The notes under the pieces are model-generated. The model was not told the DNA's origin, did no database searches, and saw only the letters and a program-made list of their open reading frames with translations. A stretch of DNA of 23,694 nucleotides from Chara braunii (Eukaryota; Streptophyta; Charophyceae; Charales; Characeae): assembly GCA_003427395.1 (NCBI GenBank), contig BFEA01000111.1:546489-570182 (forward strand), in the 5' to 3' direction. This document shows positions 10,840 to 18,019 of the stretch, piece after piece. Both the position numbers and the translations under genes were made by a program. Each line of letters opens with the position of its first letter. Within the stretch, counting starts at the first letter, position 1.

Positions 10840-10944
10840 TGCATCTTTCCATGTTCTAGCGGAAGATTCACTCTCGTTTTGCCTCGCTCCACTACTCTTA
10901 AAATGTGCAAACCGAGAGTGAATCTTCCGCTAGAAAGAATAGTG
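10840..10944 (+). mobile_element. Foldback/MITE-like element B
   Basis: The arms TTCTAGCGGAAGATTCACTC and its inverse GAGTGAATCTTCCGCTAGAA extend to 29 bp with a single mismatch and enclose a spacer of about 22 bp. Outside the core, the left side carries TCTTTCCATG, as does element A. TAGTG occurs at both edges (10837-10841 and 10940-10944), which may be a 5-bp target duplication. A further right-end remnant, GAATCTACCGCTAGAACATGG, lies near 133-153. The element is non-coding, and its mobilising transposase is not in the window. Confidence 0.85.
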
Positions 10945-10986
10945 GAGGAGGGCCCTCTGTTTTTTTTTTTAATCTCGGCCCTGTTG

Positions 10987-11000
10987 CGTGGCCGGCCACG
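10987..11000. repeat. 14-bp perfect palindrome
   Basis: CGTGGCCGGCCACG is self-complementary. It lies 11 bases before the assembly gap, and GC-rich palindromes of this kind are a common cause of such gaps. Confidence 0.85.
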
Positions 11001-11011
11001 GCCAGGATGCC

Positions 11012-11081
11012 NNNNNNNNNNNNNNNNNNNNNNNNNNNNNNNNNNNNNNNNNNNNNNNNNNNNNNNNNNNNNNNNNNNNNN
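11012..11081. other. Assembly gap (70 N)
   Basis: A run of 70 undetermined bases sits between a GC-rich palindromic stretch and a 22-base A run (11082-11103). Sequence content is unknown, and reading frames that span it are meaningless. Confidence 0.99.
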
Positions 11082-11147
11082 AAAAAAAAAAAAAAAAAAA
11101 AAAGGCCACATGCAAACTCGGCCTTGCGACTTTTCTGCATGTCACGA

Positions 11148-11167
11148 GTTTCGACTGCAGTCGAAAC
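11148..11167. repeat. 20-bp perfect palindrome centred on CTGCAG
   Basis: GTTTCGACTG followed by CAGTCGAAAC is perfectly self-complementary and extends with one mismatch on each side. It lies within the repeat whose inverse partner is at 680-745 but is not conserved in that partner, so it may have arisen in this copy. Confidence 0.85.
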
Positions 11168-11179
11168 TTGCGACCGTAC

Positions 11180-11250
11180 TGGACTCCAAAAAGGCAGTTC
11201 GAAATGCATCTACAAACTGCTTTCGTGACTGCGCCCTAGGGCCCTAGTTA
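11180..11250 (-). repeat. Dispersed repeat, copy 2 (inverse of 680-745)
   Basis: The reverse complement begins CTAGGGCGCAGTCACG and reaches TTTTTGGAGTCCAGT, matching copy 1 at about three bases in four. No coding content. Confidence 0.55.
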
Positions 11251-11354
11251 CCCCTGTTCTTTTTCTTTCTGTTTTTGAATGGGGGGGTACCCCATGGGCC
11301 CACGTCACCCGCATTCCCCCCAGCCCATCCACCCCCTCAACACCCCCCCAGGAA

Positions 11355-11460
11355 GGCCATGTACGGAGGGCCGGAAGTCCGTACGTACGGGCCGTACGGG
11401 CGCTGAGGGCCCGTACGCATGGTCGTACGGAAGTCCGTACGGGCCGTCCCCGTACGTGGT
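11355..11460. repeat. GTACG-rich palindromic cluster
   Basis: About eight GTACG motifs occur in roughly 100 bp, many inside CCGTACGG-like palindromes. The block GGAAGTCCGTACG occurs twice. It is followed directly by a TG microsatellite. No protein or RNA function can be assigned. Confidence 0.8.
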
Positions 11461-11468
11461 GACCACAC

Positions 11469-11578
11469 TGTGTGTGTGTGTGTGCGCGTGTGTGTGTGGG
11501 TGGCACTGGGTGTGTCACCGTGTGTGTGCGTGTGTGTGTGTTCGTGTGCGTGTGCACGTGTGTGCGTGCGTGTGTCAC
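11469..11578. repeat. (TG)n/(CG) microsatellite
   Basis: A TG tract interrupted by CG and short non-repeat insertions. Long open frames on both strands (Val-Cys or Thr-His repeats) are artefacts. Confidence 0.93.
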
Positions 11579-12662
11579 CTCTCTCTCGCCGACATACGAA
11601 CGACAACGTCCATTTTAGACTCGTGCTAGCAAAAAGACGTCAACAAAGCCAACAAAAGGGAGCGCAAAATCGCAGGAACACAGGGCACGAGATGACAAAG
11701 ATAGACGACAATGAAAGCATGCACATTAAGCACCCTAGGTAGGCATGCATGACAAAGGTCATTTTCGAAGGCATGATGGTGAAGCCAAATAATGTGAAGC
11801 CATTAGTCAAATGAGATATTGCATACATCACACTCTATCACGATGGCGATGACTGCACACTCTAGTGAATCGAAGTTCATGGACGCAACCGCGAAGAGCG
11901 CACATGCGTGTGTTACAAGTATAAGTGGTGCAAGAACTCCAAGCTTGCACCATTACACGAACCCCGGGAACGCAGAAGTCACCATCGACATCCGCCATCA
12001 TACTTGACGACCTTCCCCATAAACCCCTCTTTCACAAAAGGGCCCACTTCGCCAGGACGAAACCATGTCACAACAACTTGGAGACGCTGTGAAGGCACCC
12101 GGAGACAGGAAAATGACACACGGAATAAAGACTAACACATCATGATCAACTGAGCACCAGGTCCTGCCATCCTCCCCTGCGAGAAAACACCCTCCACGGC
12201 CACCCCCCAGTCGTTTGCCACGACGCACTGCGAGGGAGAACACCGGTTGAAGACATTTGCGGAGGCTGGCCGGCCACCAACGGTTACCGTTGGCAAGAGG
12301 ACCATGGAAGACGAACGTTGAAGACCCAAGATGTCCCTGCGCTGCCTGGTAGGAACTCCAATGGACCAGCCGACGAAAATTTCTTGTCGACGACGGGTGC
12401 CCTCGCCGCTCCGATTATCGTGGATCCTTGACCTCCAAGGGACCTCGGGAGGTACCTTGGGGAAGGCCACAAAATGGCTGTAGCCGAGGACTCCCCGAGG
12501 ATTCCCGGAGGAAACACTTTCACTTCTTTTTTTCTTTTTATCCCCGAGGGTAGGTGGAACGATAATTTCTTCGGGGACTTTACGCGCCCGAGGAGTGTCT
12601 AACAAGCCCCCAAGTCCGCAAACAAAACTCACAAAACGTTAGGGATCCCCCGACAACACATC
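11579..12662. other. Unassigned intergenic DNA
   Basis: No gene or mobile element is recognised. A 501-base minus-strand open frame (12132-12632) shows no domain I know and no splice or promoter context, so I do not call it. A near-perfect palindrome CCAACGGT-T-ACCGTTGG lies at 12277-12293. Confidence 0.4.
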
Positions 12663-12733
12663 ATACAATGTTGTATAAGAGCCCAATTATCGTGAGACAC
12701 AATACAACGTGGTATAAGAGCCCAATTATCATG
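12663..12733 (+). repeat. Two-copy direct repeat (39-bp period)
   Basis: ATACAATGTTGTATAAGAGC continues as CCAATTATCGTG at 12663-12694. It recurs at 12702-12733 with a few substitutions, the shared core being GTATAAGAGCCCAATTATC. It lies downstream of the chitinase exon on that gene's strand. Confidence 0.85.
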
Positions 12734-12867
12734 GCAGGGGGCCGCCCGGAAATGGGTGCAGCAGAAAGTCAGAACTTAGATTGTCACATGCTCGAAGAGA
12801 CACGTTTTTCCTTGAGTAGCCAGTGTCCCCTTGCCGGGAGTAGCACGGGTGTTTCTTAGTTACTTCA

Positions 12868-13104
12868 TTAGAAGGGGCTCATGTTGGCACAGTCCAGATT
12901 TGATCCCTGCTCAATTCCAAAGAGACCGCAGTAGCGGTCGAAGAAGCCCTTCCGGCTTGCTTCTTGGGGAGTGGTCGTGCCCTTGCCACATTCGACGCCT
13001 CCATTGATTATGAGTGTCGTCACGCCAAAACCAGCAGAACGTCCGCCAGCCACATCAGCTGCTGATGGGGTCCATTTCCCGGAGATAACATCGTGACAAG
13101 AGGG
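12868..13104 (-). CDS. GH19 (plant class I/II-type) chitinase, C-terminal exon
   Basis: GH19 endochitinases hydrolyse beta-1,4-GlcNAc links in chitin and are usually secreted for defence or wall remodelling. The minus-strand frame gives 78 residues and ends in TAA (12870-12868). It contains the family's C-terminal hallmarks in order: [17 protein letters not shown], a [10 protein letters not shown] stretch, [12 protein letters not shown], a RKGFFDRYC block and a [12 protein letters not shown] end. Only the last exon is present: the frame is preceded by a pyrimidine-containing tract and AG at 13106-13105 (TTTGCAG before CCC TCT TGT), a good splice acceptor. The catalytic glutamates and chitin-binding or signal regions would be in upstream exons, which I could not find in the minus strand up to about 14 kb. 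The exon has no lesion. It is either the end of a gene with a long intron, or an orphan exon left by rearrangement. It is not related to the retroelements around it. Confidence 0.88.
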   Translation of the reverse strand, partial: PSCHDVISGKWTPSAADVAGGRSAGFGVTTLIINGGVECGKGTTTPQEASRKGFFDRYCGLFGIEQGSNLDCANMSPF

Positions 13105-13575
13105 CTGCAAATTCATAAGAAAATTGAAAGCGACAAGCGGAAATAAGCAAAGGAAACATACACATCCTCCTGGATGTATCTGACCACACTGTCAGGCCTC
13201 TTTTTTTTTGTTTTTTTGAAAAGCATCCAATGTGAGTATGCTGTGTGTCCTATAAACGGGCAACGGATGGAATTAAACGCCGTTCTACCCGTTGAATAGT
13301 CCCCGGAGTCCCCTTTGAATCCTGTTTAACGGGAAATCGGGGGTCTCTCGTTGAATCTGGAAAAACGGATTGGGGGCGTTGGGCCTTGGACACGTGGCCC
13401 AACACGCCCAAACACTGGAACCAGAAAAAAAAACGAAAAATTGAACCCCTCCATAGGAGTCCCCAAACCTAACCGGAAGCCCTTTAAACCACTACGAGCC
13501 CCAAATCCTCCTTCCCCCGCCGGCCCCGTCCTGCCGCCCGCCCCATCCTGCCATCCCCAAACCTACCCGGAAGTA
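13105..13575. other. Probable intron/5' side of the chitinase exon; otherwise unassigned
   Basis: On the minus strand this is upstream of the chitinase acceptor and could be intron. No GH19 exon is seen here. The DNA includes T-rich runs near 13201-13217 and a C/A-rich stretch before the next microsatellite. Confidence 0.4.
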
Positions 13576-13576
13576 T

Positions 13577-13684
13577 GTGTGTATTTGTGTGTGTGTGCGT
13601 GTGTGTGTGCACGTGATTGTTGGTGTGTTTGTCTGTGTGTGCATGTGTGTTTGTCCGTTATGTGTCGTTGTGTGTGTGTGTGTC
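13577..13684. repeat. (TG)n microsatellite
   Basis: A TG tract with scattered CG, TTT and CA interruptions. Open frames reading Val-Cys are artefacts. Confidence 0.92.
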
Positions 13685-13894
13685 TTTTTTCTCTTTTTTG
13701 ATGTTTTTATGTTTTTGATTTTTTTTAAATACATTAAAGTTCAAAAAAAAATAAAAAATGTTGTTGTACATCTTTGAAAGATCTACAACCCTACATGTTT
13801 TATTAGTTTTTTGGCTTTTATTAGGCCATAAAAAAATCTCTGTGAAACTAGGCTACCAGAGTGGCCCGGGACCACTTGTTTTTCAGATTTTTTT

Positions 13895-14162
13895 GAATCT
13901 CACAACGCACGCTCCATGTATAGTCCAAGATGCTGGAAGAGTTGAAGCAGACGAATCTCACATGGTGGGTGGGGAGTCTGTCGTAGCTATGTTGGGAGTG
14001 GGTGCTGGGCGCGGTGCTGCATGGTTTTCTTCACCGCCTGCAATACGCTATATGGAGCTATGACCAGGGCACCGACGGTGCATCTGACCGGAGATTCAAA
14101 GACTATAGATGGAGCGTGCGTTGTGAGATTCGTCTGCTTCAACTCTTCCGGCATCTTGGACT
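13895..14162. repeat. Large inverted repeat with permuted arms
   Basis: The left arm is 13895-13962 and the right arm 14102-14162, separated by about 140 bp. Two blocks are shared in inverted orientation: block 1 (CCAAGATGC-Y-GGAAGAGTT and onward through AGCAGACGAATCTCACA) and block 2 (GAATCTCACAACGCACGCTC through CATSTATAGT). In the left arm the order is block 2 then block 1. In the reverse complement of the right arm it is block 1 then block 2. The arms are therefore circular permutations of a unit of about 57 bp, with about one mismatch per block. No coding content. Confidence 0.85.
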
Positions 14163-14225
14163 TTACTATGCCGCGAATTGCCAGTGCTTCAGGATAAGTG
14201 GTTTTGCATAATTACCTGCTTTCTA

Positions 14226-14336
14226 TTTGAAAGGGAGTGGGCAGTTGGGCGGGCTTGTTCCCTACTTTGAAAGAGAGTGGGCCTGGCCTGTGCGGGCTTG
14301 TTCCCTATTTTGAAAGAGAGTGGGCCTGTGTGCTAT
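14226..14336 (+). repeat. Tandem repeat, about 42-bp unit, three copies
   Basis: Units begin TTTGAAAGRGAGTGGGC and the first two end CGGGCTTGTTCCCTA. They start at 14226, 14266 and 14309; the third is shortened. Confidence 0.88.
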
Positions 14337-14458
14337 TTTCCTGAGCGTTTATCTCTGGTCGTTCGCATCGAGTGGTGAGTATTGGTAGTCGGAGTTATTC
14401 GGCGAAACAGTGCAAACGGAGCTAATTACGTGCGAGATGCTGGCCCGATGTCTTTGTG

Positions 14459-14631
14459 GGTGGTACGGTAGGTTTGGGTTTCTTGATTGTTCACGATTGG
14501 TCTCTGAGATTGAGTTGTTTTTTTAGTTTTAGGATTGGCTTGTTGGTGGTACGGTAGGTCTGGGTTTCTTGGTTGTCCACATTTAGTCTTTGAGATTGAG
14601 TTGTTTTTTGGCTTTAGGATTGGCTTGTTGG
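14459..14631 (+). repeat. Tandem duplication, 86-bp unit
   Basis: Copy 1 (14459-14544) and copy 2 (14545-14631) both begin GGTGGTACGGTAGGT and end AGGATTGGCTTGTTGG, with scattered substitutions. The DNA is T/G-rich like a plant intron. Confidence 0.9.
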
Positions 14632-14741
14632 TTTCTTTTCAGTCGGTAGGTTTTTGTTTTTCCGTGGGTTTCAGGTGTTTTTGGGACGATGGTTTTGGGA
14701 ATGGTTTCGATAGTTTTTGGTTTTGCTCGATAGACGCTTTG

Positions 14742-15020
14742 GTGATATGAACTCTGGTGTTTCTGTTCTGTTTTTTGAGTCTTTATGGTATCTAAGTAGT
14801 ATGAGGAATTCTATTGTTGAGTAGCGTTTTTGTTTTGTGGCTTTCTACAGGTTTTCCTTCGTTTTAGGGTTTAGCTGTGGGGCTTGGTGGTTGTGTTCGC
14901 CATAGGTTTTTTTGTGATATGATTTTTGGTGTTTCGCCGTTTCTTCGAGTTTTTACGGCATTTAGGTAGTATTTGGAATTAGTTTGTTGAGAAGTGTTTT
15001 TGTTTTCTGGTTTTCTACAG
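14742..15020 (+). repeat. Duplicated T-rich segment ending in a splice-acceptor-like TTTCTACAG
   Basis: Copy 1 (14742-14850) and copy 2 (14914-15020) share GTGATATGA, a central AAGTAGTATGAGGAATT/TAGGTAGTATTTGGAATT part, and the same end TTTCTACAG. Both ends look like plant 3' splice sites. The second is followed by AGGGATGG, but I find no convincing downstream exon. It could be the duplicated intron of an unrecognised gene. Confidence 0.7.
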
Positions 15021-15337
15021 AGGGATGGCTTGGGATGGCGAGTGCACCCGAGGCCAGTTGCCCTCTGCTATTTTCACCTTATTCTCTGCTATGCTGAGGT
15101 AAGCCTTGGGCACGGGGCCCGTTCGAAATAAAATTCCATCTGGGAAAAAAAAAAAAAAAGAAGGTTCGATACTGAAAAAAAAAAAAAAACCAGCCAGGTT
15201 GGATACTGGACATATGACAGTCACTTGAGGTAATCTGCCATGTGGTTGTCCAGATGATCTATATCTTCTTTTTAAAGCACCAGTACATGCCAGCGAGGGC
15301 CCCTTTCATAGGCCGCCCGCCGCTGATAACTTCCGCA
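15021..15337. other. Unassigned DNA with two short poly(A) runs
   Basis: No gene is seen. A runs lie at 15144-15158 and 15175-15189. The second is flanked by AGGTTCGATACTG (15162-15174) and AGGTTGGATACTG (15196-15208), a 13-base direct repeat with one mismatch. Confidence 0.5.
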
Positions 15338-15503
15338 GAGTCACAACAACGAGTTATAATTGCACTATGGGGCAAGATACAGTTTGCAATTGCACTTCGG
15401 GCACCCTACCTGGCCAGAAAGCTGGGATGTATACGTTTGCCCGAACTGCAATTCAAAACTGTATCTTGGCCCATAGTGCAATTCTAACTCATTTTTGTGA
15501 CTC
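15338..15503. mobile_element. Foldback/MITE-like element C
   Basis: The left arm (15338-15403) and right arm (15438-15503) are 66-bp inverted repeats, nearly nine bases in ten alike, with a 34-bp loop. Both arms contain AATTGCACTATGGG and end in TTCGGGCA. The whole would fold into a long hairpin. A half copy of the same family lies at 16031-16105. The family differs from elements A/B. It has no coding content, and the source transposase is not in the window. Confidence 0.87.
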
Positions 15504-16030
15504 CCGCGTAGTTTCCCCTTCATTTTGTTTATGGCGCTCAGCCTCCTAAATTTTCGGAGAGGCTCAAAACAGGTTCTCCAGTTGCCTGGGGCCATGTTCT
15601 GGTGGTTTAAAGGTGACCGCCTTCAAGTTGAGGTATCGGGCCTCGCCACACTACTCCTGAAAATGGCCGTTTTTCGGGAGACTCAGTGCCTTGAGCCACA
15701 CCAGCTCCCGAATTTGATCTGTCAGATTGAGTTCCCGAGAGCACTTCTGAAACCACCGCCTGGTGCGAGAGGGCTCCTTTATCGTCCCAGATTCGGAGTG
15801 GAGCTCAAACTTTAAGGGACAGTTTTCCCCCGGACTGCTTCACACTGACTGTGTCCATATCTGGCACCTGTCATTTTCAGACTTGGAGAGCGGCCCCTTC
15901 TAGAGTGCAGTGTGGTGAAAGGCACTCTCAGGAGGGGATTTCATGTTCCAGAGCACTACCCGAAATTTTCTAGAACTCTGGAGTGGTGTGGCGGGGGCCA
16001 TCATCTTTTTTTTTGGGGGGGGGAACTGCC
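15504..16030. other. Unassigned DNA
   Basis: About 530 bp with no recognised gene, RNA or repeat unit. A 96-residue plus-strand frame (15525-15815) has no recognisable domain. Confidence 0.4.
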
Positions 16031-16105
16031 CGGGAGTCACGGAAATGAGTTATAATTGCACTATGGGCCAAGGTACAATTTCAAATCGCAGTTCGGGCGA
16101 TGTAT
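16031..16105 (+). repeat. Half copy of foldback element C
   Basis: GGGAGTCACGGAAATGAGTT, then ATAATTGCACTATGGG, then a TTCGGGCGATGTATAC end match one arm plus part of the loop of the element at 15338-15503. The opposite arm is missing. The copy is bounded on both sides by G runs. Confidence 0.8.
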
Positions 16106-16160
16106 ACAACCAGGGGGGGGGGGGGTTCCGTCATTTTTTTCCGAATTGACGGCCCCTAGG

Positions 16161-16186
16161 TAATTCAGAATGGTAATTCAGAATGA
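16161..16186 (+). repeat. 13-bp tandem duplication upstream of the U6 copy
   Basis: TAATTCAGAATGG is followed directly by TAATTCAGAATGA. A small tandem duplication at the insertion flank. Confidence 0.85.
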
Positions 16187-16194
16187 ATTTATTT

Positions 16195-16212
16195 GTCCTT
16201 CGGGACATCCGT

Positions 16213-16244
<32 letters not shown>

Positions 16245-16280
16245 GGCCCCTGCGCAAGGATGACATGCATAAATCGAGAA
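16195..16280 (+). pseudogene. U6 snRNA pseudogene (3'-truncated)
   Basis: U6 is the catalytic-core snRNA of the spliceosome. This copy carries the 5' stem-loop (GTCC-TTC-GGGACATCC), TTAAAATTGGAACGAT, the intact ACAGAGA box with AGATTAGCATGG, the GGCCCCTGCGCAAGGATGAC region (AGC triad present), and AAATCGAGAA. It stops before the U-rich 3' end that follows in plant U6. Changes from the usual plant form include a shortened 5' stem and C-to-T-type differences at GACATGCATAAATC (usually GACACGCACAAATC). There is no Pol III T-run terminator and no recognisable USE/TATA arrangement upstream. The copy is flanked by GAATTTATTT at 16185-16194 and 16282-16291, suggesting a reverse-transcribed insertion by LINE machinery. 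A diverged functional gene is unlikely. Confidence 0.88.
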
Positions 16281-16291
16281 GGAATTTATTT

Positions 16292-16541
16292 TGTCCATCT
16301 GATTGTCTCTGGTCTGGATTCCAATTGTGTCTGTACTCCAGTCCAACAGTTCATGGGTGTACCAACTGAGGGCCTCGCCAAACTTGAAAGGTTTCAAGAG
16401 CTGTCAGGCATTTCAAGAGTTGACGCTTTCAAGAGTTTTTGGCCTTGGCCACACACTGTCAGCGGCACTCTTGAGAGTGCATTTTTTTTAAATTATTTTA
16501 AAGCTATATTCCACTCTCAATTTCACCTCACACTACCTACC
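16292..16541. other. Unassigned DNA left of the adapter junction
   Basis: No gene is seen. TTTCAAGAG occurs three times at about 20-bp spacing between about 16388 and 16437. Confidence 0.45.
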
Positions 16542-16579
16542 CTGTCTCTTATACACATCTAGATGTGTATAAGAGACCG
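16542..16579. other. Tn5 mosaic-end pair: mate-pair junction adapter left in the assembly
   Basis: 16542-16560 is exactly CTGTCTCTTATACACATCT, the 19-bp Tn5 mosaic end. 16561-16579 is its reverse complement with one mismatch (CG instead of AG at the end). The back-to-back arrangement is that of a transposase-based mate-pair circularisation junction. It is therefore an untrimmed library sequence rather than host DNA or a natural Tn5 (no IS50 or transposase adjoins). Sequence on the two sides may not be adjacent in the genome. Confidence 0.93.
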
Positions 16580-16582
16580 CAT

Positions 16583-16654
16583 CTAGCACCGTCGGGGAGG
16601 CTCCATCTATTGGTGGGGAGCGGCACCTGCTGGAAATCGGGTCCAGCGTCCCTT
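16583..16654 (-). repeat. LINE-A 3' UTR-related segment (inverse of 10424-10495)
   Basis: These 72 bp match the reverse complement of LINE-A 10424-10495 with seven mismatches and no gaps. The match ends where the stem-loop of LINE-A begins and where the adapter pair intervenes. The DNA further right (upstream on this strand) is not similar to LINE-A. Confidence 0.85.
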
Positions 16655-17083
16655 GGATACATCTTTGCAGTACTGTGTTTGTTGGGCATATGGCCATTTG
16701 AGTTCTTGCTCCAGAGCATCCTTTTTACCCTCGGGGCTGCATATGATACCCTTCCACTTTATAGAGCTCCTACTTCCCGCTGGCCTAGCCCCACCCAGGA
16801 TTGTGTCAGCCATGCTTCAATGACTTCGGTCCTCCTGCTGGTAGTGGCTGAGCTCCAATCCTTGGTGTCTGCAATCCCCCTTATTCTTACCCTTATTCTA
16901 ACCCTTTTTCTGACCCCCTTGTTTCGACTACCCTTTGTACCTGTTAAGACTCGAGCTCTCTTCAAATCCCCTGTTTGCCGCAATACTGAGTCTCAAAGGT
17001 ATTGAAGAAACACTTGCCCTTGTGTAAGGCCACTATCCTGGCGGTGGTGAGATCCCTACCACTACTCCTAATGCCTACAATTA
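16655..17083. other. Unassigned DNA
   Basis: No gene is recognised. A 146-residue plus-strand frame here starts inside the adapter sequence and is not a gene. ACCCTT-like repeats at about 16879-16918 are too irregular to be telomeric. Confidence 0.45.
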
Positions 17084-17111
17084 GCAAAAAAAAAAAGAAA
17101 AGAAAAAAAGG

Positions 17112-17520
17112 AGAGTGCAATTATCTTCTACACTATGCATGCTAGAAGAAAGGCGAAGGCAGCACCGGAATGTCGGCTATGCCTGGGGACCCGGATGGAA
17201 GACATTCAACACTTGGTGTTACAGTGCAACCTTTCTAGGCCATTTTGGGAATGGTGGAGACAATCGGGTGTTCCGATCCCGGGCGTGGATACCCGTTGCA
17301 GAGACAATTTCATCCTCATAGGGACAGCTGCCAGGAGAACGAGGCCGCAGTAACTGTTACAATTTGCCCACGCAGAAGAGACTATCAGAGGTGCCATTTT
17401 ATGGACCCTCTGGAACCTCAGAAATGCCCGGGTGAGAGAGGACGAGCACCTGATACCGCCGATGGTTAGAGCTGAGATCAAATATTCTATTAAACCACCA
17501 GTACTTCCTAAAGTCGCGTA
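17112..17520 (+). pseudogene. LINE ORF2 C-terminal fragment (zf-RVT)
   Basis: A 5'-truncated piece of the C-terminus of a plant L1-type polyprotein. It contains a zinc-binding motif CRLC-x10-H-x4-C (ECRLCLGTRMEDIQHLVLQCN), then PFWEWW and, after one in-frame TAA at 17351-17353, GAILWTLWNLRNARV and a terminal TAG at 17518-17520. The equivalent LINE-A region reads ETIEHIFLQCPGALWLWRWW and RRAILWALWRRR, so the fragment is homologous but not a recent copy. Unlike LINE-A its first two cysteines are intact. It is preceded by an A-rich stretch (17084-17110) and followed immediately by a strong hairpin. Confidence 0.82.
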
Positions 17521-17546
17521 GCATTAGCGCTACGCAATTTTAGGAA
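17505..17546. repeat. Near-perfect hairpin at the end of the LINE fragment
   Basis: TTCCTAAAGTCGCGTAGC pairs with GCTACGCAATTTTAGGAA: 18-base arms with two mismatches and a 6-base loop. The fragment's stop codon lies inside the left arm. It may be the 3' recognition hairpin of that LINE family or a small foldback insertion. Confidence 0.8.
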
Positions 17547-18019
17547 ACGTACGGGCCACTACAGGAGCGCCCGAATTCATCCAACTAGAAACATTTCTAC
17601 TCTATTTTTTTTCCGCGGCCGATAGCTGGGCCAAGTACTGGTGGTTTAAACAGGCCATTTCTGCAGATTGGGAATACCGCGTTCAGAAAAAAAGGCTTTT
17701 CGGCTAAGGCTATTAAGTGGTTTGGGAGCAGATGGGGAGTTTTTTGGGGCTTCGTCACTGTGGACACATCACTGGGCCGTTCACCAATGTTGCGGCGTTC
17801 TGCCTTCTTTGTTTGAGTCTGTGCTTAGACTTGTATATTACTTTCTTTACGTGTTTTGGTACACTGTTTATCTGTCTTCTGTAGGTAGTTGGTTGTTTTG
17901 AATGGATGGTTGTTAGATTAGGCTCTTTTCTCTGTGATTTCTTATAGATAGATTTCATCTACTTTCATTTTCATATTTTCATTGTTCTTTCCTTGATTCT
18001 CAATCCATACGACCACTTT
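17547..18019. other. Unassigned T-rich DNA
   Basis: No gene, RNA or transposon is recognised in these 470 bp. Confidence 0.4.

Noticed and set aside
10818-11247. Open frames on both strands crossing 11012-11081
   Set aside because: They read through 70 undetermined bases and homopolymers.
12132-12632. 166-codon minus-strand open frame
   Set aside because: No known domain, and no splice, promoter or homology cue; a frame of this length can occur by chance in GC-rich DNA.
16879-16918. ACCCTT-like repeats resembling interstitial telomere
   Set aside because: Spacing and units are irregular and no exact plant telomere unit is tandemly repeated.
16565-17005. 146-codon plus-strand open frame
   Set aside because: Its start codon and first residues lie inside the Tn5 adapter sequence and it has no recognisable domain.
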